64,000 bases of DNA from Dromiciops gliroides. Lineage: Eukaryota > Chordata > Mammalia > Microbiotheria > Microbiotheriidae. The notes under the pieces are model-generated. The model made no database searches, was not told the origin of the DNA, and saw only the letters and a list, made by a program, of their open reading frames with translations. Numbering within the stretch: position 1 is the stretch's first letter; every line of letters begins with the position of its first letter. The stretch is from contig NC_057861.1 of the NCBI RefSeq assembly GCF_019393635.1, positions 541,518,211 to 541,582,210 on the forward strand. The letters run 5' to 3'. Positions 1-10,655 of the stretch are shown in pieces. Both the position numbers and the translations under genes were made by a program.

Positions 1-165
1 GTGAAGTATGTGTTATTATTATTGCCATTTTATAGATGGTGACCAAGGGTGACAGATTTTAAGTGACTTGCCTATGGTCACATTGCTAGGACTTATGTGA
101 GACAGGATTTGAACTCCAATCTTCTTGACTCCAAATACAGTGTTTTATCCACTATGCCATGTGTA
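1..165 (-). mobile_element. CORE-SINE (MIR group), partial
   Basis: ATTGCCATTTTATAGATGG ... GACAGGATTTGAACTCCAAT ... TATCCACTATGCC. Confidence 0.7.
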
Positions 166-273
166 TATGCATATGTTTATTATATATATATGTATATATA
201 TTATACACATAGATAGATAGCAAGCATTATAACTAGAGAGAGAAATAGAGATAGAGATAAAGAGATAGATGGA

Positions 274-274
274 T

Positions 275-350
<76 letters not shown>

Positions 351-351
351 T
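274..351. repeat. (GATA)n microsatellite
   Basis: About 19 pure units, preceded by degenerate TA/GATA-rich sequence from 178. Confidence 0.98.
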
Positions 352-357
352 CCTATG

Positions 358-512
358 GTGAAGCCAGTTCAAGACCCACCTCTAACATATACTATAGGTG
401 ACCCTGGACAAGTCACTTAACTTTTCATCCTTTAGGCAATTCTCTAAGGCTACAAGTTTCAGAGAAAGTACCAACTTCAGAATTCCCTATACTAATGAAA
501 TCACAGGCCCAG
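358..512 (+). mobile_element. CORE-SINE (Mar/MON group), head replaced by GATA run
   Basis: TGACCCTGGACAAGTCACTT to CTAATGAAATCACAGGCCC. Confidence 0.65.
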
Positions 513-1590
513 TGGGTATTCCTATATTTCCACTCTATAAAGCAAGATGTAAATTGTAAAACACTGTATAAATGTGTGTTAATATTATTTCCAGTATCAA
601 TATACCCTTTAATCCCTCAAGTAATGAAAAGAGGAAGCATTGCTTTGAAAGCTATATTCAAGCCTCTGGCGATGGCTGCAGCCAGCCCTGCTAACCTTGG
701 CCCTCTCTGCTTTGTTAAGCAAACATTGCATTTATCTCCCATTCCTTTCTTTGGGTCTAGAAAATCTAAAATTGAATCCCAGGTGTGGTTTCAGTATGAA
801 TCTCTGAAAGTGCCTTTGGAGCCGCCTGAGCCATGGGGACTGGCTCTGTGTTGCTGGATGTTTCTATCTGCAATCATTGTAGGTAATTGACAATCACACA
901 TCAGCCTCTGGTATCTGCTGTCCTGGAGAGGCCCAGAAATGAATTAGAACATCTTGTCTCCTTGGGATTGACCAAAGGGGTCTTTTGGATTTGAGAACCT
1001 GTTGCACAGTGTCAAATTAGTTCCATCTCTCTTGCTCTAGAGTACAACTGTTCTTCCCCATTCCCATGGTTCCTTTGAATTTCACAAGTTATCACTCACC
1101 AAGTCAACTACTCTTTTTTTTCCCTCCAAGTACAGCTTTCAGCAGCTTCCCAAGGTTTGAATCCTTGGGCTGCTAAATTGAGCTTGATTCTAAGCTTAGG
1201 AACCAAATTCCCCCAGAGGTGCAGCATCTGTTTTCTTGCTCTGCTCCCAGAAGGTAATCCATCCTCAGAAATAAACCATAAGCTGTATCTCTTGGAGACG
1301 CCACAAAGCACATTTGTATGTCACCACACCTTTGCTCCTTGTGGAGACAGTTCGTGTGCACTGAGGAATCTCTAGCCTCTTTTGAAAAGTCCAACTGATG
1401 AGCTGAAGAACAAATATGATCTCCTGGGAGGGATGGGGTGTGCAGGAGCCCTCACTTGGAAATGTATTTCCCCAAAGGAAGAATAACCAAGAGCTTTTCA
1501 TCACAGTATATAAGCTATCCTTCTGATAATTCCTTGGCTTCCAGTTTACAAAACAAAAAAATCAATCTAAGAGTTATACTAAGTGTAAGG
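513..1590. other. No recognised gene or repeat
   Basis: Mixed-composition DNA; short ORFs lack any family motif. A faint MIR-like piece lies near 560-590. Confidence 0.6.
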
Positions 1591-1597
1591 TCTGGAA

Positions 1598-1700
1598 TCA
1601 ATGAATGAACAGTCATTTAAGAAGTGCCTTTATGTTCCAAGCACCAGGCTAGGTCTCTGCCCTAAGGAATTTAAATTATATTGGGGGAGGAGGAGATAAT
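1598..1700 (+). repeat. Old dispersed repeat, family not named
   Basis: AAGTGCCTTTATGTTCCAAG ... CTAAGGAATTTAAATTATAT. The same family recurs at 3190, 8700, 14140, 16825, 22950, 36885, 39070, 52445 and 61245. Confidence 0.5.
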
Positions 1701-1806
1701 GTGTGTGGGTATATTTATATATACACATACACATATTTGTATGTGTGTGTATATGTGTGTATGCATGCATGAGTGTATATATGTATACATCTATATGCAC
1801 ATATAC
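1700..1806. repeat. TG/TA-rich tract
   Basis: Interrupted (TG), (CA) and (TA) runs. Confidence 0.85.
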
Positions 1807-1944
1807 AAAATATAGAAGGGAACCTAAAAATGAAATAGCTAAGGGATCACAGTAGTTCAGAGGTCATGTAGTCCAGCGGTTCTTTAACTTTTTCCCAGCT
1901 ATATAGTCATATAAAATAGGTATACATAACCTTTTACTATTTTT

Positions 1945-2098
1945 TCCTTTTTTTTTTTTTTTTTTTGGTGGGGCAATGAGGGTTAAGTGACTTGCCCAGG
2001 GCCGCACAGTTAGTGTCAACTGTCTGGGGTCAGATTTGAACTCTGGTCCTCCTGAATTCAGGGCTGGTGCTTTATCCACTGTGCCACCTAGCTGCCCC
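1945..2098 (-). mobile_element. Short tRNA-SINE (WSINE1/SINE1 type)
   Basis: Poly(T) then GGGTTAAGTGACTTGCCCAG to CCACCTAGCTGCCCC. Flanked by AACCTTTTACT (1928) and AACCTTTTGCT (2101), a target-site duplication. Confidence 0.9.
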
Positions 2099-2467
2099 CT
2101 AACCTTTTGCTGTTGCCAAGTTTTTTGCAACCCCCACATTCAGACCCACATTTTACGAAGCTAGGATCTAGCCAGATCCCCTCATTTTGCAAATGAGGAA
2201 ACTGAGACCACTAATGGGGTTATGACCACAGAGATAATACACCTTGGGACTTTACCAACCTTTGCAACTATTATTACAGTTTCTGAACCTCTGATTTCTG
2301 GCTCTGCCTGCTATTCCTTATACAAAACACCATCTATCATTTCTCTGCTGTCCATCATGCCTAACCTCGACTTCTTAAACTCCCTGGCCTCTCTCAAGAT
2401 TCAACTCCAAAGACTGCCTTCTGTAGGAGGCCTTTCCCAGATACCTACTTCCCCACCCACCCCATTT

Positions 2468-2648
2468 AATCCTCACAATGGCCCTGGGAGATAGACACTC
2501 TTATTATTTCCATTTTACAATTGAGGAAACTGAGGCAGAGATTAAGTAACTTGTCCAGCATCACTCAACCAAAAAAGTATACCAAGCCAGATTTGAACTG
2601 ATATCTTCAGGAGTCCAGGCCCAGTATTCTATCCTCTAAGCCACTGCT
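2468..2648 (-). mobile_element. CORE-SINE (MIR group) inside L2
   Basis: AATCCTCACAATGGCCCTGG ... ATTGAGGAAACTGAGGCAGA. Confidence 0.7.
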
Positions 2649-2775
2649 TTTTTTTTTTTTTTTGCAGGGCAATGAGGGTTAAGTGACTTGCCCAGGATCA
2701 CACAGCTAATAAGTGTCAAGTGTCTGAGGCCACATTTGAACTCAGGTCCTCCTGAATCCAGGGCTGGTGCTTTAT
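2649..2775 (-). mobile_element. Short tRNA-SINE, head shortened
   Basis: Same family; sits between GCCACTGCTT and GCCATTGCTT repeats inside a CORE-SINE that itself splits an L2. Confidence 0.85.
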
Positions 2776-3189
2776 GCCATTGCTTTTTGTATGCATACAT
2801 ATTTATATGCATGTTGTATCTCCTTAGATTGTTGGCTCTTTGAGGGGAGAGACTGTTCTTTGTTTATGCTTTTTTGTCCTTCAGTGCTTGGCACACTGCC
2901 TGGCAGGTGATAAGCCCTTAATATTTGCTTGTTCATTGTCTAACCAACATTAGAGATTCCTGTCCTTTGCCTTAAGCTGACTTCTCTGCACTTAAGCCCT
3001 CACCATCCTAGACCTGAAATATCTCTGCCAGGCTCCCTCTTCTCTTACATTTCGGGTCCCAATGGCTCTTAGTCGGCCCTGATATATTGGTGCTGGTGTC
3101 TTAGAGACAACAACTGTGAGGAAACATAGAATTTCACAGTAGGAATAAGCCTGAAAGATCAAACGACTTAATGGCTATATAAAGTGTAG

Positions 3190-3345
3190 CATCTGCACTT
3201 AATCAATGAAAGGCATTTAATAAGTGCATCAATGTGTCAACCAAGAGCTGGGATAGGAGCTGGGATACAAAGACAAAATGAAACCTTCTGGGCCCTAAGG
3301 AATTTACATTACATAGGGAGAGATAACATGTGTATATATGCATAA
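3190..3345 (+). repeat. Old dispersed repeat (same family as 1598)
   Basis: GAGCTGGGATACAAAGACAA ... AATTTACATTACATAGGG. Confidence 0.5.
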
Positions 3346-3515
3346 CATATGCACAATTCCCCATCCAATACAAGAAAATGCTCTTTTTTAAGGTTTTTTT
3401 TAAAAAAGGTTTCTAAATACTCTTTTTAAAAGATTTTTTTAAACTATGGCTTATGGTTTAAACTATAGCTCAGAATTACTCATTTAGAACAAGCATATGA
3501 AAATCAGCTCAAGTC

Positions 3516-3733
3516 CAGGGGTTCTTAACCTTTTATGTGTCAAAAAATCCCTTTGGAAATCAAGTGGGATCTATGGACCCCTTCTCCAAGGGATATTTTA
3601 AGTACATAAAGTAAAATACCTAGCATTACCAAAAACGAACAAACAAAAAGAAAAACCAAGCTAAGTTAAAATGAGATGCAATTTATTTTTTTCCATCTAA
3701 GTTCATGGACCCCCTGAAATGATGAACCCCCTG
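3516..3733. mobile_element. hAT-type nonautonomous DNA transposon, old
   Basis: Starts CAGGGGTTCTTAACC and ends with the inverted GAACCCCCTG; internal GGACCCC repeats on both sides. Confidence 0.6.
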
Positions 3734-3884
3734 CTCTACACCAGAGGTGTCAAACACATACCTTTTGGCTGCTAAGTGAGGCCCAAGCCAGATTACATTC
3801 TAACTAGGAAATATTTAACAAAATAAATAAAAAAATTAATAGAACATAGATAATGTTATAATGTGGTTTTCTTTTTTTAATCTT

Positions 3885-4031
3885 TTTTGGGGGGGGCTGG
3901 GTAATGAGGGTTAAGTGACTTGCCCAAGGTCCCATAGCTAGTGAGTGTCAAATGTCTGAGGCCAGATTTGAACTCAGGTCCTCCTGAATCTAGGATGGGT
4001 GCTTTATCCACCATGCCACCTAGATTCCCCT
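3885..4031 (-). mobile_element. Short tRNA-SINE
   Basis: Inserted in the A-tail of an L1-like fragment; CTTTTTTTAATCTT at 3871 is repeated at 4032. Confidence 0.88.
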
Positions 4032-4047
4032 CTTTTTTTTTAATCTT

Positions 4048-4403
4048 AATAGTATTTTTTCCAGTTACATGTAAAGATAGTTTTTAATATTTGTTTTTAT
4101 AAGATTTTGAGTTCCAAATTTTTCTACCTTTCTCCCTTCTCTCCCCACTCCCCAAGACAGAAAGCAATCTGATATAAGTTGTATATATGTACAATCACAT
4201 TAAACATATTTCTGCATTAGTCATGTTGTGAAAGAAGAATCAGAACAAAAGAGAAAAACCTCAAAAAAAGAAATAAAAATAGAAATAGTATGCTTCAATC
4301 TGAATTCAGATTCCACAGTTCTTTTTTCTGGATGTGGAAAGAATTTTCCATCATGAGTCCTTTGGAATTGTCTTGGATCATTGTATTGCTGAGAAGAGCT
4401 ATC
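4048..4403 (-). mobile_element. L1-like 3' end
   Basis: TTTCCAGTTACATGTAAAGA ... TCATGAGTCCTTTGGAATTG; same sequence as 61647-62066. 5'-truncated, with duplication ATGTGGTTTTCT. L1 is my best family call. Confidence 0.75.
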
Positions 4404-4599
4404 ATGTGGTTTTCTAAGTCAACATGCAGCCCACAGAGATTCTTACATATGGTTTAGTGGCCCACCATTTTCTTTTTGAATTTGACAGAGACTGCTCTAT
4501 ACCATCCCAGGCAGATGGTCTTCTAGCTTCTGTTTAGATGATAAGTGAATTGTTCTCTGACTAGTGTCAAGGAGTTACATAACCTTGGGAAGCACTGGA

Positions 4600-5080
4600 G
4601 CCCTTCCCAATCTGGTTTGAGTTGACCTTTCTAGATTTATTTCTTTAGTTAGTGCCTCTGCTCTATATTGTCAGCCAAACTTGCTATCCCTCATGAACGA
4701 TATTCCATGTCTGGCCTTTGCACAGGACATCAACATGCCTGGAATGAACTCCCTCTTCAATGTCTCCTCTTAGAACCTTGACTTCCTTTCAAGTTCTGCT
4801 CAAATGACACAGTCTTTTCAGATTCTCACCCCATTCCACCCCTGCTAGGCTGACCCCCATTGCTATTGCGTTGGCCAAAATTACTTCAAATTTACTCTCT
4901 ATATTAATATATAACACATTAATTTAATACTAAGTAATACTTTATGTTACTTATATTTACAAGTTGTCTCCCCTAATAGAATGTTAGCCCCTAAAGGGCA
5001 GGGACTGTTTTCATTTGTTTTTCTTTCTATCCTCAACACATAACACAGTGCCTGGTACTTCATAATGCATGTTGAATGAG
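4600..5080 (+). mobile_element. L2 3' region
   Basis: CTGGCCTTTGCACAGGACAT ... AAAGGGCAGGGACTGTTTTC ... CACAGTGCCTGGTACTTCAT. Confidence 0.7.
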
Positions 5081-5114
5081 CAAGTGAAAATAACTCACTC
5101 CATTGGCAAAAAAC

Positions 5115-5334
5115 TCTAATAATAGCTAGCATTTGAATAGCACTTTACATGGGTTATGTCATTTGGTCCTCACAACAACCCCGTGAGGTTGGTGTCATTA
5201 TCATATCTGTTTTACAAATGAAGAAAGTGAGGCTAACAAAGATTAAGTGCTTTGCCCAACTGCCACATAGCTGAGGAGGTAGGATTTGAACCTGATTCCA
5301 AGGCCAGCACTCTGCTACTCCACCATTAGCTGCC
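5115..5334 (-). mobile_element. CORE-SINE (MIR group), near full
   Basis: AATAGCTAGCATTTGAATAG ... CATAGCTGAGGAGGTAGGAT. Confidence 0.75.
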
Positions 5335-6015
5335 TTAATTATTAAATGATGTAACAGGCTTTGAAATGAAACTCCTCAAATGAAACTGGGAACTCAAATT
5401 TAGCTTAGCCAAGAAGCTCTCTAGTGTCCGGATGGAGATCTACACAATCAAGGGTGTGCTGGTGCCATTTCATATTGGCTCCCTAGAGCTGATTGTTAAA
5501 ATTTTCAGTTTGAACATTTACATCTTGGTAATTGGCAAACACTACAAATTGGGGCTGATTTATTTCCTTTCATTATTGATTTTCTAGACTTAAGAGAGTG
5601 ATGGAGAAAATGTTAACAATGAAAATTAAACTTAGACATGTGTCATCGATATATACCTCCCCACTCCCCTACCCTGAGAGCTGATTGTTAATCCTTTATC
5701 CTGCTGACACTGCACTGTGGTTACCTCCTGAAAGAATTTTTTTTTTCCTTTCCTTCAAGTTGGACTCTCAGATAGGACTAGCCAGAAATAAAACTGTGAA
5801 TGAAACAGGTGAAGTTTATCTCTAATGGCCCACAGTTCTCTCAAGTAAAAGTATTAATGAATGACAATCAGCAACCTCCTCCTACACTTTGTATTTTAAT
5901 AGGGCTTTTCAAAAAAGCGATCAGTGGTGGGCATCTCATGTGCAGCTCCAGAAGTGAAGAAAACAATTTAAGTCTGGATTGAGGGTTGGGAGAGAGAGAA
6001 TTTGTGAGGACTCTC
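5335..6015. other. Unassigned, with an unnamed old repeat
   Basis: 5455-5640 shares wording with 16305-16330 and 16490-16570 (see findings); the rest is unassigned. Confidence 0.5.
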
Positions 6016-6017
6016 AG

Positions 6018-6180
6018 TCATACAATGATATGATATAAGACGAGACGAGATGAGATGGGATGATATGGAATGAGATGGGATGAAATGAGATACAAAAGGA
6101 TAATATGATATGGGATGATATGATACATGATATATAACAAATGACATATAACATGATATATGATATAATGATGATCATAT
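6018..6180. repeat. Degenerate GATAT/GAGAT/GGGAT tract
   Basis: About 160 bp of five-base units with drift; followed by TGATATA-rich sequence. Confidence 0.85.
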
Positions 6181-6189
6181 TATTGAAAG

Positions 6190-6832
6190 GAAAATTCTTC
6201 CTTTGGGCTTTTTCCCTGATTAATGAGGCAAAACTCATGACAAAGAGAATTAAAGGAGTTTATTATAAGTATGTCAAGGTTGCAACACATTGACAGGTTG
6301 ATCACTGAAGGTGGGGGCAACTTTTATTGAGAACTTTCATAATGAGATAAAGACAATTGAGATAGACCAACATCAGCAAATGAGGTAGGTCCCTTGCAAA
6401 TCATTGCTTCCCCAAGGTAGCAATGTACATAACAATTTCCAGGTAAGGGAGAAAACATTATAGGTAGGAGTACATGACAAAGAGCAAATAATAAAAACAA
6501 GCTGAAGATTGGGTGTCACCTTTCCCAACAGAGCTGGCCTCCCCCAACACTGATTGACAAACAGGGCTGGGAACATGGTCATTGAGTCAACATATCATGC
6601 ATGACATACCTAGTGCCTCCATATGTAATATTGGCATGGTTGAGTTTCGAGCTCTTGGGTAGTCTGGAATACCCAAGTTAAGAATGAAGGGCCACTGGGG
6701 CAGCTAGGTGGCGCATTGGATAGAGCACCAGCCCTGGAGTCAGGAGGACCTGAGTTCAAATCCAGCCTCAAACACTTGACACTTACTAGCTGTGTGACCC
6801 TGGGCAAGTCACTTAACCCTCATTGCCTAACC

Positions 6833-6863
<31 letters not shown>

Positions 6864-7150
6864 CAAAAAGAATGAAGGGCCACTTGTTTGAATGCTTCTT
6901 CCTCTCTGGTCCCCTAGGACATCCCTTCGTAATTTGGAACAAAGAACGGACCAAGGACCTGATAACCCGAGGAGTGTGGGATATTTTTTTAAACATAGTT
7001 ATGAAAGTGACTAAAGCCTCCCAACAGGAAGAAAAATGACAGCTTCTGGCGGTACCTTAAAAGCCTTTTAAATCTCTCCCTAACCAGCTCGCCTGCTACC
7101 CCACAGAATACTCATCTGTTTCATCTTTTCAAAGGCAATAAATTCAACAC
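6190..7150 (-). mobile_element. Candidate LTR fossil (weak)
   Basis: On the minus strand two AATAAA signals (near 6330 and 6263) follow a TTTAAAAGGC TATA-like stretch; a SINE lies inside. No partner LTR seen; broken and old if real. Confidence 0.3.
6697..6867 (+). mobile_element. Short tRNA-SINE, (AAAAC)n tail
   Basis: GGGGCAGCTAGGTGGCGCAT start; perfect 17-bp duplication AAGAATGAAGGGCCACT at 6680-6696 and 6868-6884, so a fairly young insertion. Confidence 0.95.
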
Positions 7151-7369
7151 GGCTTGAGTCCCTGGCAGTCAGATGCTTTTTTGGTCCCCGTTTTTGGCAC
7201 TTAGTTTCCCACTGAGCTTAATGCTATTTATTTTCCTTTTCCATTTAGGTGCAACTCCAGGGCCACTTTGTTGCCAAGCTAGCTTAAGTCCAAGGTCTAA
7301 AAGGAGAAGAGATGATGCTACAAAGGGTGTCTAGCTCTGGTAGATTGTTGAGATCACAGGCAAGACCAT

Positions 7370-7600
7370 ATACTTGACTTCTCTGGGCCTCAGATTTCTT
7401 ATCTATAACATGGGATCCTAATAGTACCTGCCTCACAGGCAATCATGAGGATCAGAGGAAGCAATGGATATTTCTAAAGGCATTGAAGGATTGTAAGTTT
7501 AGAGCTGAAAGGAACACTTCAGGTGATCTAGTATAACTCTCTCATTTTACAAACTAGGTACTTGTAACCCAAAGACTGATTTGACCAAGATCATACACCT
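7370..7600. mobile_element. MIR (plus) followed by MIR-like minus piece
   Basis: TTGACTTCTCTGGGCCTCAG plus to about 7490; then TAGAGCTGAAAGGAACACTT to 7600. Confidence 0.6.
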
Positions 7601-7604
7601 TCTG

Positions 7605-8004
7605 CAAGAAGCTTTTCCCTATCACTCTTTTGTTTTTCCTATCACTCTTTTTTGTTGTTGTTGTTGTTTTTGCGGGGCAATGGGGGTTAAGTGACTTGCC
7701 CAGAGTCACACAGCTGGTAAGTATCAAGTGTCTGAGGCCAGATTTGAACTCAGGTACTCCTGAATCCAGGGCCGGTGCTTTATCCACTGTGCCACCTAGC
7801 TGCCCCTTCCTATCACTCTTAATGCTAGTGTCTTCCCCTGGAGATTAACTGTACTGTATCCTGCCTATATTTTGTACATAGTTGTTTCCCCCCACACTAG
7901 ACTATAAGTTCTTTGAGGGTACAGACTGTGCTTTACCTTTCTTAGTATGGCCAGCATTTAACCCACTACCTGGCACATAGTAGGTACTTAACAACTGTTT
8001 ATTG
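7605..8004 (+). mobile_element. L2 3' end, split by a SINE
   Basis: TGCAAGAAGCTTTTCCCTAT; ends GGCACATAGTAGGTACTTAA. Confidence 0.75.
7650..7805 (-). mobile_element. Short tRNA-SINE in an L2
   Basis: Duplication TTCCTATCACTCTT at 7636-7649 and 7806-7819; the tail is (GTT)n on the plus strand. A third near-copy of the target (TTCCCTATCACTCTT) begins at about 7614. Confidence 0.92.
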
Positions 8005-8132
8005 ACTTGCCTGCCACTGGACTTCAATGACTTAGGGCTTTGACTGCTTCTGCCTCACTTAAAAACAATTCATTCCCAAGTCAAGACATCACCTTGTGAT
8101 GTCATTGGTCCTCTTCAAAAACAAAGGATAAT
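8005..8132 (+). mobile_element. RTE-tailed SINE (MAR4-like), 3' part
   Basis: TGCCACTGGACTTCAATGAC followed by the GTGATGTCATTGGTCCTC tail; 5' end missing. It abuts an L1-like 3' fragment. Confidence 0.7.
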
Positions 8133-8375
8133 TCTCAGCAATACAATGATCCAAGATAATTCCAAAAGACACATGATAGAAAATCCTCTCCACATCCAGA
8201 AAAAGAACTATGGAGTCTAAATGCAGATCAAAGCATACTGTTTTCACTTTTTTTGTATTTTTTGTTTGTTTCTTCCTTCTTGTGGTTTTCCCCTTTTGTT
8301 CTGATTTTTCTCACAACATGACAAATGTGGAGACATGTTCAACATGACTGTACTATATAACCTTAAAAAATGTGA
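8133..8375 (+). mobile_element. L1-like 3' end
   Basis: CAGCAATACAATGATCCAAG onwards, plus orientation, joined directly to an RTE-tailed SINE. Confidence 0.75.
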
Positions 8376-8699
8376 GCCCACCACCATGATTGTCTTTGTT
8401 CTGAGAGAGATGACCAAACAACTATTCTTTTTATTAAAATGGTAATTTTATTAATAAAATGATTAAATTACTCAGAAAAAAAAACAAAGAATAAACAACA
8501 TTGACTTGATTCAACATACATATAGGATAGTAACTAAGTGGCAAAAATAGAATTTGGACCCAAGTTGCTCAGACTCCAAATCCAGTATTTGTTCTACTAT
8601 ACCAAGCTGAGGGGGATCTGAAGACTATGAAGTGAGATGTATATGTATATAGAATGTAAGATTTGTACTTTTCTTTGTAGAACCCTTTAATTGTAGGCA

Positions 8700-8885
8700 A
8701 ACTAAAGAAATCCTCATCCAATTAAAAATATTTATTAAGTAACAGGCATTGTCCTAGGTGTTGCGGATACAGAGAAAAAATGAAAATAGTTCCTGCCCTC
8801 AAACAGCTTACATTCTACTGAACACATGTGCACAGATAAGTAAATACAAAGTATGAGGTGGAGAAGAGGAAATGGCTTAACTGAA
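8700..8885 (+). repeat. Old dispersed repeat (same family as 1598)
   Basis: AGTAACAGGCATTGTCCTAG ... AACAGCTTACATTCTACTGA. Confidence 0.55.
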
Positions 8886-8947
8886 TATGGTACCACCTGT
8901 AAACTAAGCTTTCAATTCAGTTAGGGATTCCAAAGCACAGGAGAGAA

Positions 8948-9002
<55 letters not shown>

Positions 9003-9954
9003 AAGAAAGGCACTACTGGAAAGAACCTGTTTGTTGTTAATTTGTTGATTGGATTGTAATCAGTGAAAGGTGAATGAAAATGGCTAATTAGTAATACAAA
9101 TAAATACAAAGAAACTATTTTCAAATGTTCCACTGAGACTTGAATATTATCCTATCAATTGCCTGCAATCATTCCATGATTCTTTATTGTTTATCGTTTC
9201 CTTTTCTGTGTGGGAAAAAAAAAAATACTTGTTCTATACGTGATTTTACCCCATGTATCCTTGCTAGGGAAGATCACTTATACTAGAGTTAAAAATAGAA
9301 TTATTCCTCAGAAATCTAAGGTGGGGATGGAATTGAAGCAGAAAGGTATATTTTCCCTGTTGAGAAGACAGGCAAAGCAATGAAGAAAAGGGAGGAAAAG
9401 GGGTTAAAGGGCAGGGATCAGAAAAGATTGCAAGTTCCTTTCACTTCAATCCAGCAGTATCTGTCTAGCCTGGGTGATAGACTAATAAAAAGAAGAATCA
9501 GAAAGTAGCAGTCCCTTAGTCACCTTGTTGGTTATAGCATTCCACCTCGCTTAGAAGGAGTGCTGGTGAAGTGTCAAATTCTTTATGTTTCTCAAGAAAA
9601 GATTTACTTCCCATTCCCCAACTCTACCTTTCTCTGCCATTTCACCAATGGGAAGAAAGGAGGTGTAATTAGTGTGAACTTAACCAATCAGATTCAGCTT
9701 GGAGAGCCCATCCTAGTGTCCAAACTCCACTTCTTCCCTGGCCTTGCTACACTAATCCCTAGTCACATGACCTTGGCATAACCATACATCCTTCCCACAG
9801 GATTGAAATGTTCCAGAAATAGGAGACAGCTTGTGCAAAGATACAGATTTTGGAGACAGAACGCCAGTGTAGCTAGAATATAGATTGTACTAGGAGAAGT
9901 GATGTAAATTAAGTTTGGACAAATCCCTCTTGAGTTCAATGTTCCCTATATATA
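8886..9954. other. Mostly unassigned sequence
   Basis: Apart from the hexanucleotide run, nothing recognised. Confidence 0.55.
8943..9002. repeat. (GAGAGT)n hexanucleotide repeat
   Basis: About 10 units. Confidence 0.97.
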
Positions 9955-10055
9955 TAGCCTATGAGATAGTAAGCTCCTTGAGGGCAAGAATTGTATCTTA
10001 TACAACTTTGAATTAGTATAGGTTGTCCCACGTAATGAGTAGTAAGTTTGTAAAG
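9955..10055 (+). mobile_element. L2 3' end leading into a (GGAT)n run
   Basis: ATAGTAAGCTCCTTGAGGGC; the tail passes directly into the microsatellite at 10061. Confidence 0.6.
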
Positions 10056-10060
10056 GGTAG

Positions 10061-10136
10061 ATGGATGGATGGATGGATGGATGGATGGATGGATGGATGG
10101 ATGGATGGATGGATGGATGGATGGATGGATGGATGA
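10061..10136. repeat. (GGAT)n microsatellite
   Basis: 19 pure units at the end of an L2 tail. Confidence 0.98.
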
Positions 10137-10559
10137 GTTGGTAAGTGAATGGGACAGAAGCATGGTTTCATATGTGTATGGTATTGAGGGATCTAAAGGT
10201 ATATAAGACATAACCCTGACCCTCAAGGAGTTATTCTTACCCTCTACCTCCATCTAATGCTTCCCCTAGATCTATTGAGCTTTCTTTGGGACTTAGTAAA
10301 ACATTTTAGTGACCATTCATTTTTTAAATTAGCAGGCTGACACCTAATTTAAATTAGCTTTAAATATCAACAGTGCCAAGCAACCAGCAGCCTGAAAAAT
10401 TCACTTGCAATTGAGTTAATTATAGGGTTGGCCTAACATTTGCTCAAATGATGGTCACTCAGGCCCATCTCTACAGGGAGAAGGGATAATATTTTCTCCA
10501 TTTCCCCCCAGACCTATTCTAGACTCTCCTAGACTCTCCTAGCTTGCCTCCCTCAAGCT

Positions 10560-10650
10560 CCTTTCTTTTTCTTTTATTTGTATCCCCAGTACTTAGCAGG
10601 ATATCTGGCACATAGTAGGCACTTAATAAATGTTTATTGACTCTTGAACT
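10560..10650 (+). mobile_element. L2 3' end
   Basis: TTGTATCCCCAGTACTTAGC ... GGCACTTAATAAATGTTTAT. Confidence 0.7.
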
Positions 10651-10655
10651 CCAGT

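Larger units (their letters stand above)
2340..2945 (+). mobile_element. L2 3' end split by nested SINEs
   Basis: CTTCTGTAGGAGGCCTTTCC to TGGCACACTGCCTGGCAGGT; a CORE-SINE (2468-2648) and a short SINE (2649-2775) lie inside. Confidence 0.75.
3763..4495. mobile_element. hAT-like fossil split by an L1 end and a SINE
   Basis: AGAGGTGTCAAAC at the left, TTTGACAGAGAC at the right. Same family as 24785 and 50730. An L1-like fragment with 12-bp duplication ATGTGGTTTTCT (3861-3872, 4404-4415) interrupts it. Confidence 0.65.

Noticed and set aside
274-351. Regular tandem units that could suggest a CRISPR array
   Set aside because: Pure tetranucleotide repeats with no spacers; vertebrate DNA.
2222-2494. 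90-codon ORF
   Set aside because: Lies across an L2 and a CORE-SINE; no motif.
6716-7039. Recurrent peptides such as [20 protein letters not shown] across many ORFs
   Set aside because: These are translations of the short tRNA-SINE, not a protein family.
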